Shown: positions 8,493 to 16,725 of the stretch, one piece after another
Layout: each line of letters opens with the position of its first letter
Numbering within the stretch: the first letter of the stretch is position 1
Assembly: GCA_018065035.1 (NCBI GenBank)
Contig: JAGHUC010000054.1
Span: 1-49,184, forward strand
Direction: 5' to 3'
DNA length: 49,184 bases
Origin: Candidatus Egerieousia equi
GTDB taxonomy: Bacteria > Bacteroidota > Bacteroidia > Bacteroidales > UBA932
Program-made: the position numbers and the translations under genes
Notes under the pieces: model-generated
What the model saw: only the letters and a program-made list of their open reading frames with translations
What the model was told of the DNA's origin: nothing
Databases searched by the model: none

Positions 8493-11400
8493 ATTTGAGA
8501 ATAGTCTCTATGATTAAGTCATTCTCGCTCTCACAAAGTCTCTCTATTGCTCGTTTGATGCTCTCTGCATCGGTCTCGCTAAGTTTCTTCTTGGCCTTCT
8601 CTTTGGTTGAGGCTGTAGAATTGCCGCCAAATCCGCCCTGGCCGCCAGGAGTCCAGCTGCCGCCGCCAAATCCTCCGGCAGTATCTGTTTGACTACCGGC
8701 AGGTGCAGGTTGTGGCTGAGGCTGGAAGCTCTTCTCAATTCTCCAGTTCTTAACCTGTGACTCCACTTCGGATTCAGTCCAACGGCCAATCTCGCCCTGC
8801 AGGTGTTTCTTGATGTAGTCATAAACCTCATCAAGCTCGGCATCGCTTACGTGTGCAACGGCATCATTCTTAACGTATGTCTCGAAGCCCATCTTGAAAT
8901 TCTCCTCAGTTACAAGGAGCATGGTCATGTCAATCTCAAGATTCTTGAGCTGACCAGCTGTTGTTCCGATGAGGTCCTGGTTTGCAAGACCGTTTGGATC
9001 GCATACCTTTGTGATGTTATCAATGAGAGGGATAAGATTCTCTGAGCAACCTGAATACTTCAAGCTCCAAAGAGGGAAACCCTTGCGGTTGCAGTACTCA
9101 AGAACTGCCCACCTTGCATCTGTAAGGCTGGAAACGTCCTTGTAGCCAGGCAGCTTCTTGAGCTGGAAGACGTTGATGAATCTCTTGCAAAGGTCAGAGG
9201 ACTCTTTGGACTCAAACATGAAATTCAGTTTGTTGCTCTTCTTGCCGTCCTCCCAAGCTTTGAACATCTCGCAAACATCATCAACAACGTGACGTGCCTC
9301 TCTAGGCTTGCCGCTTGTGTCGAAGATCTGCTTAACATATTTCCTCATGCCAAAGGCTACCATAGCCATGCCGGCGTATGACTGGAAGAGACCGTAAGGA
9401 GGTCTCGAGAGTGCCTCAAGCTTCTCGCCAAGGTTAAATTCCTGGTTCCTGTTTGTCTTGCTGAATACGCCGTCGATGTAATCACACACCTTTTTCAGAG
9501 GATGGTTTACATCAACATCGTCTTTCCATGCAAGATCGTTGTCAACGCTGTCCTGAAGCAGGTACTCAACGTGCTTACCCTGACCGCCAACTTTGTTGAT
9601 GACCTCATCCTTTGTATTGAACTGAAGGATGGCGTCAACAGCTGTCTTAACGGCGGCTTTCTTCCAGTAAGTTTTTGAGAATCTTGCTTTGATGATCTCC
9701 AGTGATTCAGGGCCTTCAGGGAAGATAAGTGGTGCAACACTGTTGTTGATTGTCGACACGAATTTGTTTCCCGGACATGTTTCTTCTATGTCTGAAATAT
9801 AGTAGGTAAAGTTGCCTCCTTTAATCCTATTGACCCACTCTTTTACAAGCTTCTTTGCATTAGTTGTACAGGTTTCCTGCTGTGGGCCGAGATTGTGTCG
9901 CTGTGCACAGTTGGCGTTGGCCATGAAGTCAATGAACCTATCATAATTAGGTTGCTCTAGAGTTGCATCAAATACGATAACAACCATATTTTTCAATCTG
10001 CCATTCTGTGTGTTATTACGCGCCACAGCCTTCAAGAAGTTCAGCTCATCAAATGTTTTCGCCACAAGCAAAGCAATGAAGATTTCATATCCTTTTGCTT
10101 GCTTCTGAACATTCTCAATCTGGTTAACGAGAGTATATTCGTTTGATTGCTGGCTGAATATCTCAAGTTTGTAAGGTCTTGCAATATTTGCCCAGTTTCT
10201 ATTGAATTCTGTAGGTGCGATGTCAGAGAATTTCGCCACTTTATCTGTTGAAGAGAACTGACCGCTCATCAGGTCGCTCTTGATTTTCTCGATCTCATCA
10301 GATGGCAATGCACTAAACTGGATTGAGAAAATATCACCAGGGAGTCTCTGAATAATGCTCTTTGTGTTGAAGAAATCAAGAATGGTATCAAGGCTACTCT
10401 CAATTGCAGTTCCTACGAAAAGATTCCTGATATTATCTACAGAAGGGGTTACAGTAGGGTGGTTGGCAATGTTATTAAGAGCATTGAGAAGAAGAATACC
10501 TTTGAAAACTGCGGAGTATTCCGGACCCATATGCTCAACGATGGTGTGATATGAGTTATATCGTTCAGTAACGGCACCAAATTTCTGGCTTTCTTCATTG
10601 AATGCATCAATTACATAGTCCCACAAATAGTCTGGAGTGATGGTATCTTGATTGCGATATTTCTGTTCGTCTGCGAAAAATACCTTAACTGCATCGCAAG
10701 CAAGGAACTCGAATACGCTACGGCTCGAAGATCCGGCCTCGCGTGCGTAGAAGGTTGCCAGGTTTGCAGTTGCCGGATGGAGAGGGTAGAGATTCTGAAT
10801 ATCCTTCTTGGTGTCTTCCTTTTGATTAGATTCTGCGGTGAAAATGTCCAGCAATCCGCTATGTGCTTCAAAAAACTCAGAAACCAATTTGGCGTGTGCT
10901 TCATCGTCCACGATATTGAACTTCCTAGACATAATTTTGAAGGCAGATACCTGTGCCATGTTATATGGCATGTAGTGGTAACGGCCGATTGTCTGGTTCC
11001 TCTTCTCCTCGTTAAGAAGGTTTAGTACGGAAGGGTGTGAAATGAAAAGGAAATAGCTGTCGTTTTCATCATTCTCAAATGTTTCCTCGATATCCTGTAT
11101 CAAGCCTAAGAGACGTTCTCCTATGGCAGATTTTCCAATCTCAGTAAACTCATCCCAGATTATGAGAAGTCCGTCAGCTACCTTTGCTTCCCTGAGTTTA
11201 TTCTGAACTTCGATAATCCATTGACGTAGATTCTCTGCTTCAAGCCTAACGTCAAGCCTACTTTCTAGCAAGGCCTCGTTGGCTTTGTCTAAGACGCCAA
11301 CCTCACCATCCACAAGCTCTGATCTGAGCCTTTTAATGTCTTTGACTGCCGCCTTCAACTTTGGAGACTGCTCAATAATCATTTCCCAAAACTCAGGCTT

Positions 11401-11901
11401 CTCGTCAATGTGTTTTACATAACTGTCAAAGTCCGTATGAACAGTTATGTCAACGCCAGCTTTTTTGAGGGCGGATTTGACTTCCCTTTGAATCTGGAGA
11501 GAGAAATCCTCTTCATGTGTAATACTCTGCTGGCCGTAAAGACTTACAGGGAAAAGCCTTTTCTGCTCTCTGAGGGTAATCAGATTTGTACGAAGGGTCT
11601 CAAACTTCTTGTCTTTGTACTCAATGTTGATGTAATCCATGATATCCTCAATCGGATCACAAAGCAGATGCTTAATAACTGCCGCAGCATGTGACTTACC
11701 AGTACCATAAGTGCCGGAAATCCAGATGGATTTGTGCGTTTCTGCGTCGTTGTTCAATACAGATTTGACAGCATGAGAGAGGACCTCGTTAAACTGATCG
11801 TTCGCAATGAAGGTCTTCCAATCTGTTGGAGCCTCCTCGCGAATGTTATAAACAGTCCTCGTTTTGCTAAGAGTGATAATGTCATTATAAGTGTTTGCCA
11901 T
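8485..11901 (-). CDS. brxC: BrxC/PglY-family P-loop ATPase
   Basis: This 1138-aa protein has the BrxC/PglY layout: Walker A GTYGTGKS at residues 63-70, Walker B LLIIWDE at 245-251, a long helical body, then a low-complexity Pro/Gln/Gly linker at about 1059-1097 (PQPQPAPAG and GGFGGG-type repeats) joined to a final 40-residue charged helical domain. BrxC is a large AAA/ORC-like ATPase that assembles with PglZ and the modification component in BREX. The gene begins 10 nt after the 153-aa gene and overlaps pglZ. The glycine-rich tether is notable and could present the C-terminal helix to a partner. Confidence 0.93.
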   Translation of the reverse strand: MANTYNDIITLSKTRTVYNIREEAPTDWKTFIANDQFNEVLSHAVKSVLNNDAETHKSIWISGTYGTGKSHAAAVIKHLLCDPIEDIMDYINIEYKDKKFETLRTNLITLREQKRLFPVSLYGQQSITHEEDFSLQIQREVKSALKKAGVDITVHTDFDSYVKHIDEKPEFWEMIIEQSPKLKAAVKDIKRLRSELVDGEVGVLDKANEALLESRLDVRLEAENLRQWIIEVQNKLREAKVADGLLIIWDEFTEIGKSAIGERLLGLIQDIEETFENDENDSYFLFISHPSVLNLLNEEKRNQTIGRYHYMPYNMAQVSAFKIMSRKFNIVDDEAHAKLVSEFFEAHSGLLDIFTAESNQKEDTKKDIQNLYPLHPATANLATFYAREAGSSSRSVFEFLACDAVKVFFADEQKYRNQDTITPDYLWDYVIDAFNEESQKFGAVTERYNSYHTIVEHMGPEYSAVFKGILLLNALNNIANHPTVTPSVDNIRNLFVGTAIESSLDTILDFFNTKSIIQRLPGDIFSIQFSALPSDEIEKIKSDLMSGQFSSTDKVAKFSDIAPTEFNRNWANIARPYKLEIFSQQSNEYTLVNQIENVQKQAKGYEIFIALLVAKTFDELNFLKAVARNNTQNGRLKNMVVIVFDATLEQPNYDRFIDFMANANCAQRHNLGPQQETCTTNAKKLVKEWVNRIKGGNFTYYISDIEETCPGNKFVSTINNSVAPLIFPEGPESLEIIKARFSKTYWKKAAVKTAVDAILQFNTKDEVINKVGGQGKHVEYLLQDSVDNDLAWKDDVDVNHPLKKVCDYIDGVFSKTNRNQEFNLGEKLEALSRPPYGLFQSYAGMAMVAFGMRKYVKQIFDTSGKPREARHVVDDVCEMFKAWEDGKKSNKLNFMFESKESSDLCKRFINVFQLKKLPGYKDVSSLTDARWAVLEYCNRKGFPLWSLKYSGCSENLIPLIDNITKVCDPNGLANQDLIGTTAGQLKNLEIDMTMLLVTEENFKMGFETYVKNDAVAHVSDAELDEVYDYIKKHLQGEIGRWTESEVESQVKNWRIEKSFQPQPQPAPAGSQTDTAGGFGGGSWTPGGQGGFGGNSTASTKEKAKKKLSETDAESIKRAIERLCESENDLIIETILKYV

Positions 11902-11911
11902 GGCAGTATAT

Positions 11912-12373
11912 TTATCGCGTCCTTATATATTTATTCAGTATGAGTTCCTTGATGGCTTCTCGTTCAGTGAAGTTGTGCAACATTTCCCAGAATGTAGCGG
12001 GGAGTTCTGCGTATATAAAATCATCTTTCAAGAATGCTCCGTATGCATGGTCGGGAAGAGCGGACTGCTGCCTTCTATTCAAAACCCATAGTTTGTCAGT
12101 GCTAAGATGTACAAATGGTTTGTACATGGGGGTCATGTATGTTCCGGGCAGGTATCCAGTAAAGATGCTCTTGTAGTTGTTGTACAAGTTACGGTATTGC
12201 CCATCATTTCTATCCCACACAAATCTGTTACAGGTGATTGTTCCGTCTTCAATGCCCTGAATAAGCGCGAGGATGAAGACTGGTTTGGCTACAATTACCT
12301 GGCCGCGAACTACAGCACAATGTAGGTTCTCGACGGTGTGAAGGATTTCATTTCTGGTGATGTTGCACTCCAT
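11912..12373 (-). CDS. Small protein resembling a DNA-sulfur-binding domain (no nuclease)
   Basis: This 153-aa protein has the sequence pattern of the N-terminal domain of HNH-type and phosphorothioate-sensing restriction enzymes (ScoMcrA-like SBD proteins). A Lys-Pro followed by a hydrophobic helix (AKPVFILALIQGIEDG, 29-44) is followed by the strand signature YKPFVHLSTDKLWVL (84-98). In those enzymes an HNH nuclease follows; here the protein ends after one more helix, so it would be a stand-alone reader. It lies between brxP and brxC, 10 nt from each. If the resemblance holds, it would let the BREX machinery detect phosphorothioate-marked DNA. The resemblance was judged by eye and is moderate. 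Confidence 0.8.
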   Translation of the reverse strand: MECNITRNEILHTVENLHCAVVRGQVIVAKPVFILALIQGIEDGTITCNRFVWDRNDGQYRNLYNNYKSIFTGYLPGTYMTPMYKPFVHLSTDKLWVLNRRQQSALPDHAYGAFLKDDFIYAELPATFWEMLHNFTEREAIKELILNKYIRTR

Positions 12374-12383
12374 TATTTCCCTC

Positions 12384-14909
12384 CTATGCCAGGTTGTTCA
12401 AAACGTCAATAGGTTTGATGTCCTCTCTGAGAGTGATGTTGTCAAGACCCATGTTGAGCTCCGCTATGATCAACCTGTTGTTGTCGCTGTTGAGAGAGCG
12501 GAGAATACTCTTTAAGTCTTCCTTCTCGATTCCAAATTCTCTATAGATTCCAGATTCATTACTGTCAGAATACATATCGGCAACTCGGAACGTGCGGATT
12601 CCTTTCGACTCTGCATATTTATAGAGAGAATATGCTACAGCTGCTCTATCTACATCTACCTGGCTTTCTTTTTTATACTGGGTCTTTGATTCCGCGATGA
12701 GCTGTCCCATATCACCAATAGGACTTTCTTTAAATGTTCTAAACATCGCATAGAGAATATTATGGATAGTCTTCTCTCCAACATCTGGATAATCAGACTT
12801 GAGCATTTCTTCAAGGTCATTTTGTGTAAATGTCATGCCCCATGATACATGCTCTTTATACCATTTGGCAATCGGAGCATTGTATGAAAGATTGATCCAG
12901 ATGATTTGCCAAAGAAGATCAGGCTGATCGATGTAAATCTCAGCAAGTTTTTTGCCCAGCTCAGTTATTTCTTTATTCTTTGAATCATTCATTATTTCGG
13001 CCTGCACCAACCATTTGATAAAGTTTGGAAGCTGTTCTTTGATGTGTAGGCCATGTGAATTGTCATCGAAATATGAATCATAATTGGAGAGATAGTACTC
13101 AGTCCAATCTCCGTTCATACCGAAGTTGTTGTAGCTAACGAGTTTCATATTGTTTGACTTTTGTTCACTACCTTGAATGCCGGTCTCGGAAAGAGAGTAT
13201 GCAGAAATACATCCATGAGGATGGAATAACAAGCATTTCTGACAGTGAACGCATTTTTGAGTGTTAATTGCCGGTTTAGGTAATATCGATAGGGCACCTG
13301 TTGGACATTCGACCTCACAGACGCCACAGTCGATACAATATGTTGATTTGTAAAATACCCTTTTAAGAAGGCCCTGAAGGGTTGGGGAACTCTGGGTATT
13401 ATGGAATGTTACTACAATTGCATCATGCTTGTTTGAAACCTCAAACTTATATATTTGCTTTTCGTAACGTAGCTCTCCAATAGTTGTATTCTCATCTTTG
13501 ATAGACGTTTGATATGGACCAACGGCAGTTAGCCATGTAAGTACGTCTTTCTGTGGACTCGTAATGACAAAGCTGATATCAGGCTTCTTCTCCCTTATTT
13601 GCATGAAGGAAGGAAAATGCAGGTCGCGACTACCAGCGCGTCTTTTCCAGTTGCCTTGTTTTATGTAATCTGTAACGTCCTTGATTCCAGAGTTCGCGGT
13701 GAATCTTTCAATTCTTTCAAGGAATGGTTTAAGGCTTTCCTTGTAACAGGTGCTTGAAACCATATCGTTCCATTCTGATGAGAACGGACAAATAAGACAG
13801 CCAACACGTGTCATACCATTTCGGTATGCCTGGTTAATCGGCAGAGAATACTTGAACAAGTACAGGAATATCTCGACGGAGTTCCAATACAAAATTGGGC
13901 TGGCGTTGATGGCTGTACTGTGTTTAACTCCCTTTCCAATTCTGCTGTATCCTGAACGTCTTGTACTCTCTTCTGCACGCACACCGTCAAATGTGAGAAC
14001 TTTTGCCTGCTTGTTGTCTTCTGTTTTGAGCATTTTGTACAACGGGCCGGTCTTCATGACGGCACAGCACCAGCGGTGTGTATCTGACGGAGTACCTATC
14101 TTGTCCCAGTAGCTGAGTACAGAAGCATGGTTCTTTGCAACGGAGAATTTCAGCTCAGGATAGAGCTTATGATAATAATCCTCGATGTCTTTGTAGAGTT
14201 TCAGGGATGGCGGAAGCTCGTATCCTGTATCAGAGTAGATAACCTCAAAATCTTGGGGAGGTATAGCTCTCGTGCAGAGATCAAGAACAACCTGAGAGTC
14301 CTTTCCGCCGGAGAAGGATGCCAGGAACTTATCAATTCGGGTAGTCTGATAAACGCGTTTGCCGCTTGCTTCGGCAGCATCCAGTGGCATCACGTCAAAC
14401 GACTCGCAGTCCTGCTTGACTATGGCCATCTTCTGCTTGGTGGATTTTTCCATTTTTGCTGCGAGAGCCTCAAAGTCAAGCTCGTTTGCTTTGGCTGCCT
14501 TGATTGTGTCTTTGGCAGCAGAGTACATCGAGTATGTGTCTCGGATAAATTCTATTGCTTCGCTCTCAAGGAGGAACATCTCGTCCCTGTTCTTCTCAAT
14601 CATGGCTTTCACGTCAACTGGCTTCAAAGTCAGCTTCTCAAAGCCCTCCTGAAAAACAACAGTGGGAGCGTCATATACATTCGCTCCCTTCACCTCGAAT
14701 ACAAAGTCCCCTTTGTAAAAATATTGTTTGTTGCATGCCCACATCAAGGGCTCTTGGCACTCTGGATACTTCCACCCAAAATCTTTCAATTTCAGAAGAT
14801 TCAATTCTTCAAAAAAGACTGGACGAGGTGATATGCCAAGTGTTTCTTTTGAATAATGTCTTTTCAGTACAACTCCTCCAGTTTTCTTATCCCATTCAAT
14901 TTTTGCCAT
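12384..14909 (-). CDS. brxP: BrxP: PAPS-reductase-family protein with ferredoxin domain (BREX type 4)
   Basis: This 841-aa protein defines the operon as BREX type 4. Residues 1-190 form an N-terminal extension. The PP-loop ATP-pyrophosphatase motif SGGKDS lies at 200-205, followed by RWCC at 279-282, a GVRAEES segment at 309-315 and GCLIC at 370-374, as in PAPS reductases and the DNA sulfurtransferase component DndC. A ferredoxin-like segment follows, with cysteine clusters at 525-535 and 553-567 suited to two 4Fe-4S clusters. The last 250 residues resemble the helical DUF4007 region of related proteins. In type 4 BREX this protein replaces the PglX methyltransferase. No cysteine desulfurase is adjacent, so sulfur would come from a housekeeping enzyme. 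It is the first gene of the operon. Confidence 0.92.
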   Translation of the reverse strand: MAKIEWDKKTGGVVLKRHYSKETLGISPRPVFFEELNLLKLKDFGWKYPECQEPLMWACNKQYFYKGDFVFEVKGANVYDAPTVVFQEGFEKLTLKPVDVKAMIEKNRDEMFLLESEAIEFIRDTYSMYSAAKDTIKAAKANELDFEALAAKMEKSTKQKMAIVKQDCESFDVMPLDAAEASGKRVYQTTRIDKFLASFSGGKDSQVVLDLCTRAIPPQDFEVIYSDTGYELPPSLKLYKDIEDYYHKLYPELKFSVAKNHASVLSYWDKIGTPSDTHRWCCAVMKTGPLYKMLKTEDNKQAKVLTFDGVRAEESTRRSGYSRIGKGVKHSTAINASPILYWNSVEIFLYLFKYSLPINQAYRNGMTRVGCLICPFSSEWNDMVSSTCYKESLKPFLERIERFTANSGIKDVTDYIKQGNWKRRAGSRDLHFPSFMQIREKKPDISFVITSPQKDVLTWLTAVGPYQTSIKDENTTIGELRYEKQIYKFEVSNKHDAIVVTFHNTQSSPTLQGLLKRVFYKSTYCIDCGVCEVECPTGALSILPKPAINTQKCVHCQKCLLFHPHGCISAYSLSETGIQGSEQKSNNMKLVSYNNFGMNGDWTEYYLSNYDSYFDDNSHGLHIKEQLPNFIKWLVQAEIMNDSKNKEITELGKKLAEIYIDQPDLLWQIIWINLSYNAPIAKWYKEHVSWGMTFTQNDLEEMLKSDYPDVGEKTIHNILYAMFRTFKESPIGDMGQLIAESKTQYKKESQVDVDRAAVAYSLYKYAESKGIRTFRVADMYSDSNESGIYREFGIEKEDLKSILRSLNSDNNRLIIAELNMGLDNITLREDIKPIDVLNNLA

Positions 14910-15022
14910 AAAAAATAATCCGCAACATAGTTTCCAAAGTATTCTATGTCCTATGCCATCTATGCCAATGCGTAAAAATACTATTGTAAATGGCTTTTGC
15001 CCTTCACCCCCATCCGAGCGGA

Positions 15023-15289
15023 TAAAAAAAAGAAGACGTGGGAGTCTTACTTCTGCTTATCCCAGACACAGGCCTTGGCTGCCTTCACAAAAGGATAAGC
15101 AACTAAGAAGCCCACGTCTGGGATGATATACAGTAAGACCCACGCCTGATAGGGCGCAGTACCGGATTACCATCGCAGGTGGACGTTCAGGTTGCTTTAT
15201 CTTCCTTTGTGATTCAAATTGCCAAGTTTGTATCTGAAAGATAAACGTCCAGTAACGTCTTATAACATGTAATTAGCTGTAAAATGCTA
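15023..15289 (-). ncRNA. Structured small RNA gene, possibly Bacteroidales 6S-type RNA
   Basis: A roughly 267-nt transcription unit is bounded by a consensus Bacteroidota promoter (15296-15326) and a minus-strand T8 tract (plus A at 15024-15031) directly after a long stem. A 9-bp hairpin (15093-15101 with 15054-15062) is perfect. It is enclosed either by pairing of 15133-15144 with 15037-15050, or alternatively by 15111-15119 with 15034-15042. A 5' domain is closed by 15244-15250 with 15181-15187. No open reading frame of note is present. The extended rod with alternative pairings recalls 6S RNA, but the family is a guess. It accounts for most of the 492-nt space between the BREX operon and the GNAT gene. 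Confidence 0.6.
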
Positions 15290-15295
15290 GCTATG

Positions 15296-15326
15296 CAAAT
15301 ATAGCTAAAGATTTCTGCAATTCAAA
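15296..15326 (-). promoter_or_regulatory. Bacteroidota-type promoter of the small RNA
   Basis: Read on the minus strand, TTTG (15326-15323) and TATATTTG (15303-15296) are separated by exactly 19 nt, matching the Bacteroidota primary-sigma consensus TTTG-N19-21-TAnnTTTG. Transcription should start near 15289. Confidence 0.75.
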
Positions 15327-15401
15327 CAATAGTATTGCAAAACCAATTCTGATGATATGTGGAGCTGAACGGAATAGCTGAAGCTGCATCTCCTGATCAG
15401 C

Positions 15402-15896
15402 CTACAGGTCCATTGCCATGATGTAGTCGTTCATGAAGTAGCCGTGGCCTATGGGGAAGTCGCCGGTCCTGGCTTTGTGCATGCCCAGGTGTTCGTAGAA
15501 GCTCACTGCGTTGTTGTATCTGTTCACGTTGAGTTCAATGCGGGCGGGGCCGCCGGCAATCTGTTTTACGCTCTCCACAACCTTGTTGAAGAGGAGAAGT
15601 CCCAGGCCGGTTCGCTGGTACTCTGGCAGGACGTAAAGTTTTTCAAGATGGAAAAGCTTGGTTCCGTCATCGAGCTGCCTTTCAAAACGGAAGGAGACAT
15701 AGCCTTTTTCACCATCGAGGTAGAAGATATGACCAAGGGAGGTCATCTGGTTCAGCAGACTTTCCTGTGAATACATCCAGTCCATCATATAGTCCATCTG
15801 CTCTGGGGAGAGGATGCTTGCGTAGGTTCTGCGGAACGCCACATCCGCCATTTTGCGGATTGCGGGGATATCTTCTATGCCTGCCTTGCGTATCAT
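15402..15896 (-). CDS. GNAT-family N-acetyltransferase
   Basis: This 164-aa protein has the GNAT fold signatures. An N-terminal MIRKAGIEDIPAIRKMAD strand-helix is followed by the acetyl-CoA pyrophosphate loop QRTGLG within LYVLPEYQRTGLGLLLFNK (about 92-110) and a C-terminal NxxAxxFYEHLGM segment (N..AVSFYEHLGM). It transfers an acetyl group from acetyl-CoA to an amine. The substrate cannot be told from sequence, and single-domain GNATs of this type are often of unknown target. It is a single gene flanked by the small RNA promoter and a strong hairpin. Confidence 0.92.
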   Translation of the reverse strand: MIRKAGIEDIPAIRKMADVAFRRTYASILSPEQMDYMMDWMYSQESLLNQMTSLGHIFYLDGEKGYVSFRFERQLDDGTKLFHLEKLYVLPEYQRTGLGLLLFNKVVESVKQIAGGPARIELNVNRYNNAVSFYEHLGMHKARTGDFPIGHGYFMNDYIMAMDL

Positions 15897-15900
15897 GGTT

Positions 15901-15908
15901 CAAATATA
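15901..15908 (-). promoter_or_regulatory. Possible -7 box very close to the GNAT start
   Basis: TATATTTG on the minus strand ends 4 nt before the annotated ATG, so a transcript from it would be leaderless or start inside the gene. The -33 region is poor (ACTT-like). Weak support. Confidence 0.3.
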
Positions 15909-15930
15909 CATAAAATAAGGTATGGAAAGT

Positions 15931-15974
15931 TTTTGCCGTTTCTACCACCAAATAAGGTGGTAAAAACGGCAAAA
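15931..15974. terminator. Near-perfect palindrome, bidirectional terminator-like
   Basis: Arms 15931-15949 and 15956-15974 pair over 18 of 19 positions (single mismatch 942/963) around a 6-nt loop. The outer four pairs are T:A, giving U-runs in both directions. It sits between the end of the MBL-fold gene and the start of the GNAT gene and most likely terminates the former. Confidence 0.7.
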
Positions 15975-15994
15975 GTGGTAAGAATTGTCTTATA

Positions 15995-16708
15995 CTATTC
16001 AAGCGGTCGGATGAGAACCTTTGTCACATCCTTGAGGGAATCCTGAAGGGCATCAAGGTCCGTAGGAATATCGGTTCCGCCGTAATGGTATGGGATGAAT
16101 ACATCAGGTTTGATGGCCTTTACCACCCTCTGGCACTGGTCAACGGTCATTGTATATGGCTTGTTGCAGCATACAAAGGCAATGTTTATGTCCTTTATGG
16201 TTAGAACGTCCTCATTGTCCTCGGTGTCGCCTGATACGTATGTGCGCATGCCGGCAATATTAATGATATAACCAACATCTCCCCTCTCCTTTGGATGGAA
16301 ATCAAGCTGGTCCGGGCTGATGTTATATGCAGGAACGGCCTCGATTGAAACCTTCTCAAACGGTTCAATTACAGTTGATACAGCCAGCTGTTTGTATCCA
16401 TCGGCCTTGCCGGTGAGAATCTTCACAGCATTGGTGTCAAGATGGTCGTAATGGTCGTGGGTGATGAGCACGAGATCTGCCTTAGGCTCTCCTTCCCAGT
16501 CGATGTTCTCCCCTACCGGATCCACATATATGTGCTTTCCCATGGCTTCTATGCCAATTGAGGCGTGGCCGTAGTATGTGAATGTGATTTCTGTGCCGTC
16601 ATCGGCTGTGAAAGTGTCCTGGGCATATTTTGACGCCTCTTTTGTAGGTTCATTGCAGGCAATCAGCAAGAGCGCTGCAATGGTTGCAAAGATAGTTTTG
16701 TTCAACAT
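15995..16708 (-). CDS. MBL-fold metallohydrolase lipoprotein (UlaG-like)
   Basis: This 237-aa protein begins with a lipoprotein signal (hydrophobic stretch ending LLLIAC, lipidated Cys18), so it should sit in the periplasm or outer membrane. The metallo-beta-lactamase fold zinc motif THDHYDHLD gives H84, H86, D88 and H89; further ligand segments are SGDTEDNED near 160 and PYHYGG near 208. The compact form with an early YGHAS segment matches UlaG/RomA-like hydrolases, whose substrates vary and often are phosphoesters or lactones. Its gene lies 17 nt after the acid phosphatase gene, so the two are likely co-transcribed. Confidence 0.92.
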   Translation of the reverse strand: MLNKTIFATIAALLLIACNEPTKEASKYAQDTFTADDGTEITFTYYGHASIGIEAMGKHIYVDPVGENIDWEGEPKADLVLITHDHYDHLDTNAVKILTGKADGYKQLAVSTVIEPFEKVSIEAVPAYNISPDQLDFHPKERGDVGYIINIAGMRTYVSGDTEDNEDVLTIKDINIAFVCCNKPYTMTVDQCQRVVKAIKPDVFIPYHYGGTDIPTDLDALQDSLKDVTKVLIRPLE

Positions 16709-16725
16709 AGAATATTATTTGTTTG

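Noticed and set aside
138..14909. Canonical DndABCDE or DISARM system
   Set aside because: PglZ, BrxC and BrxL mark it as BREX; DndA, DndB and DndE-like genes and a DISARM methyltransferase are absent.
14910..15000. Promoter directly before brxP (TACTTTGG-like)
   Set aside because: The box lacks one base of TAnnTTTG and has no -33 element at the right distance; the operon promoter remains unassigned.
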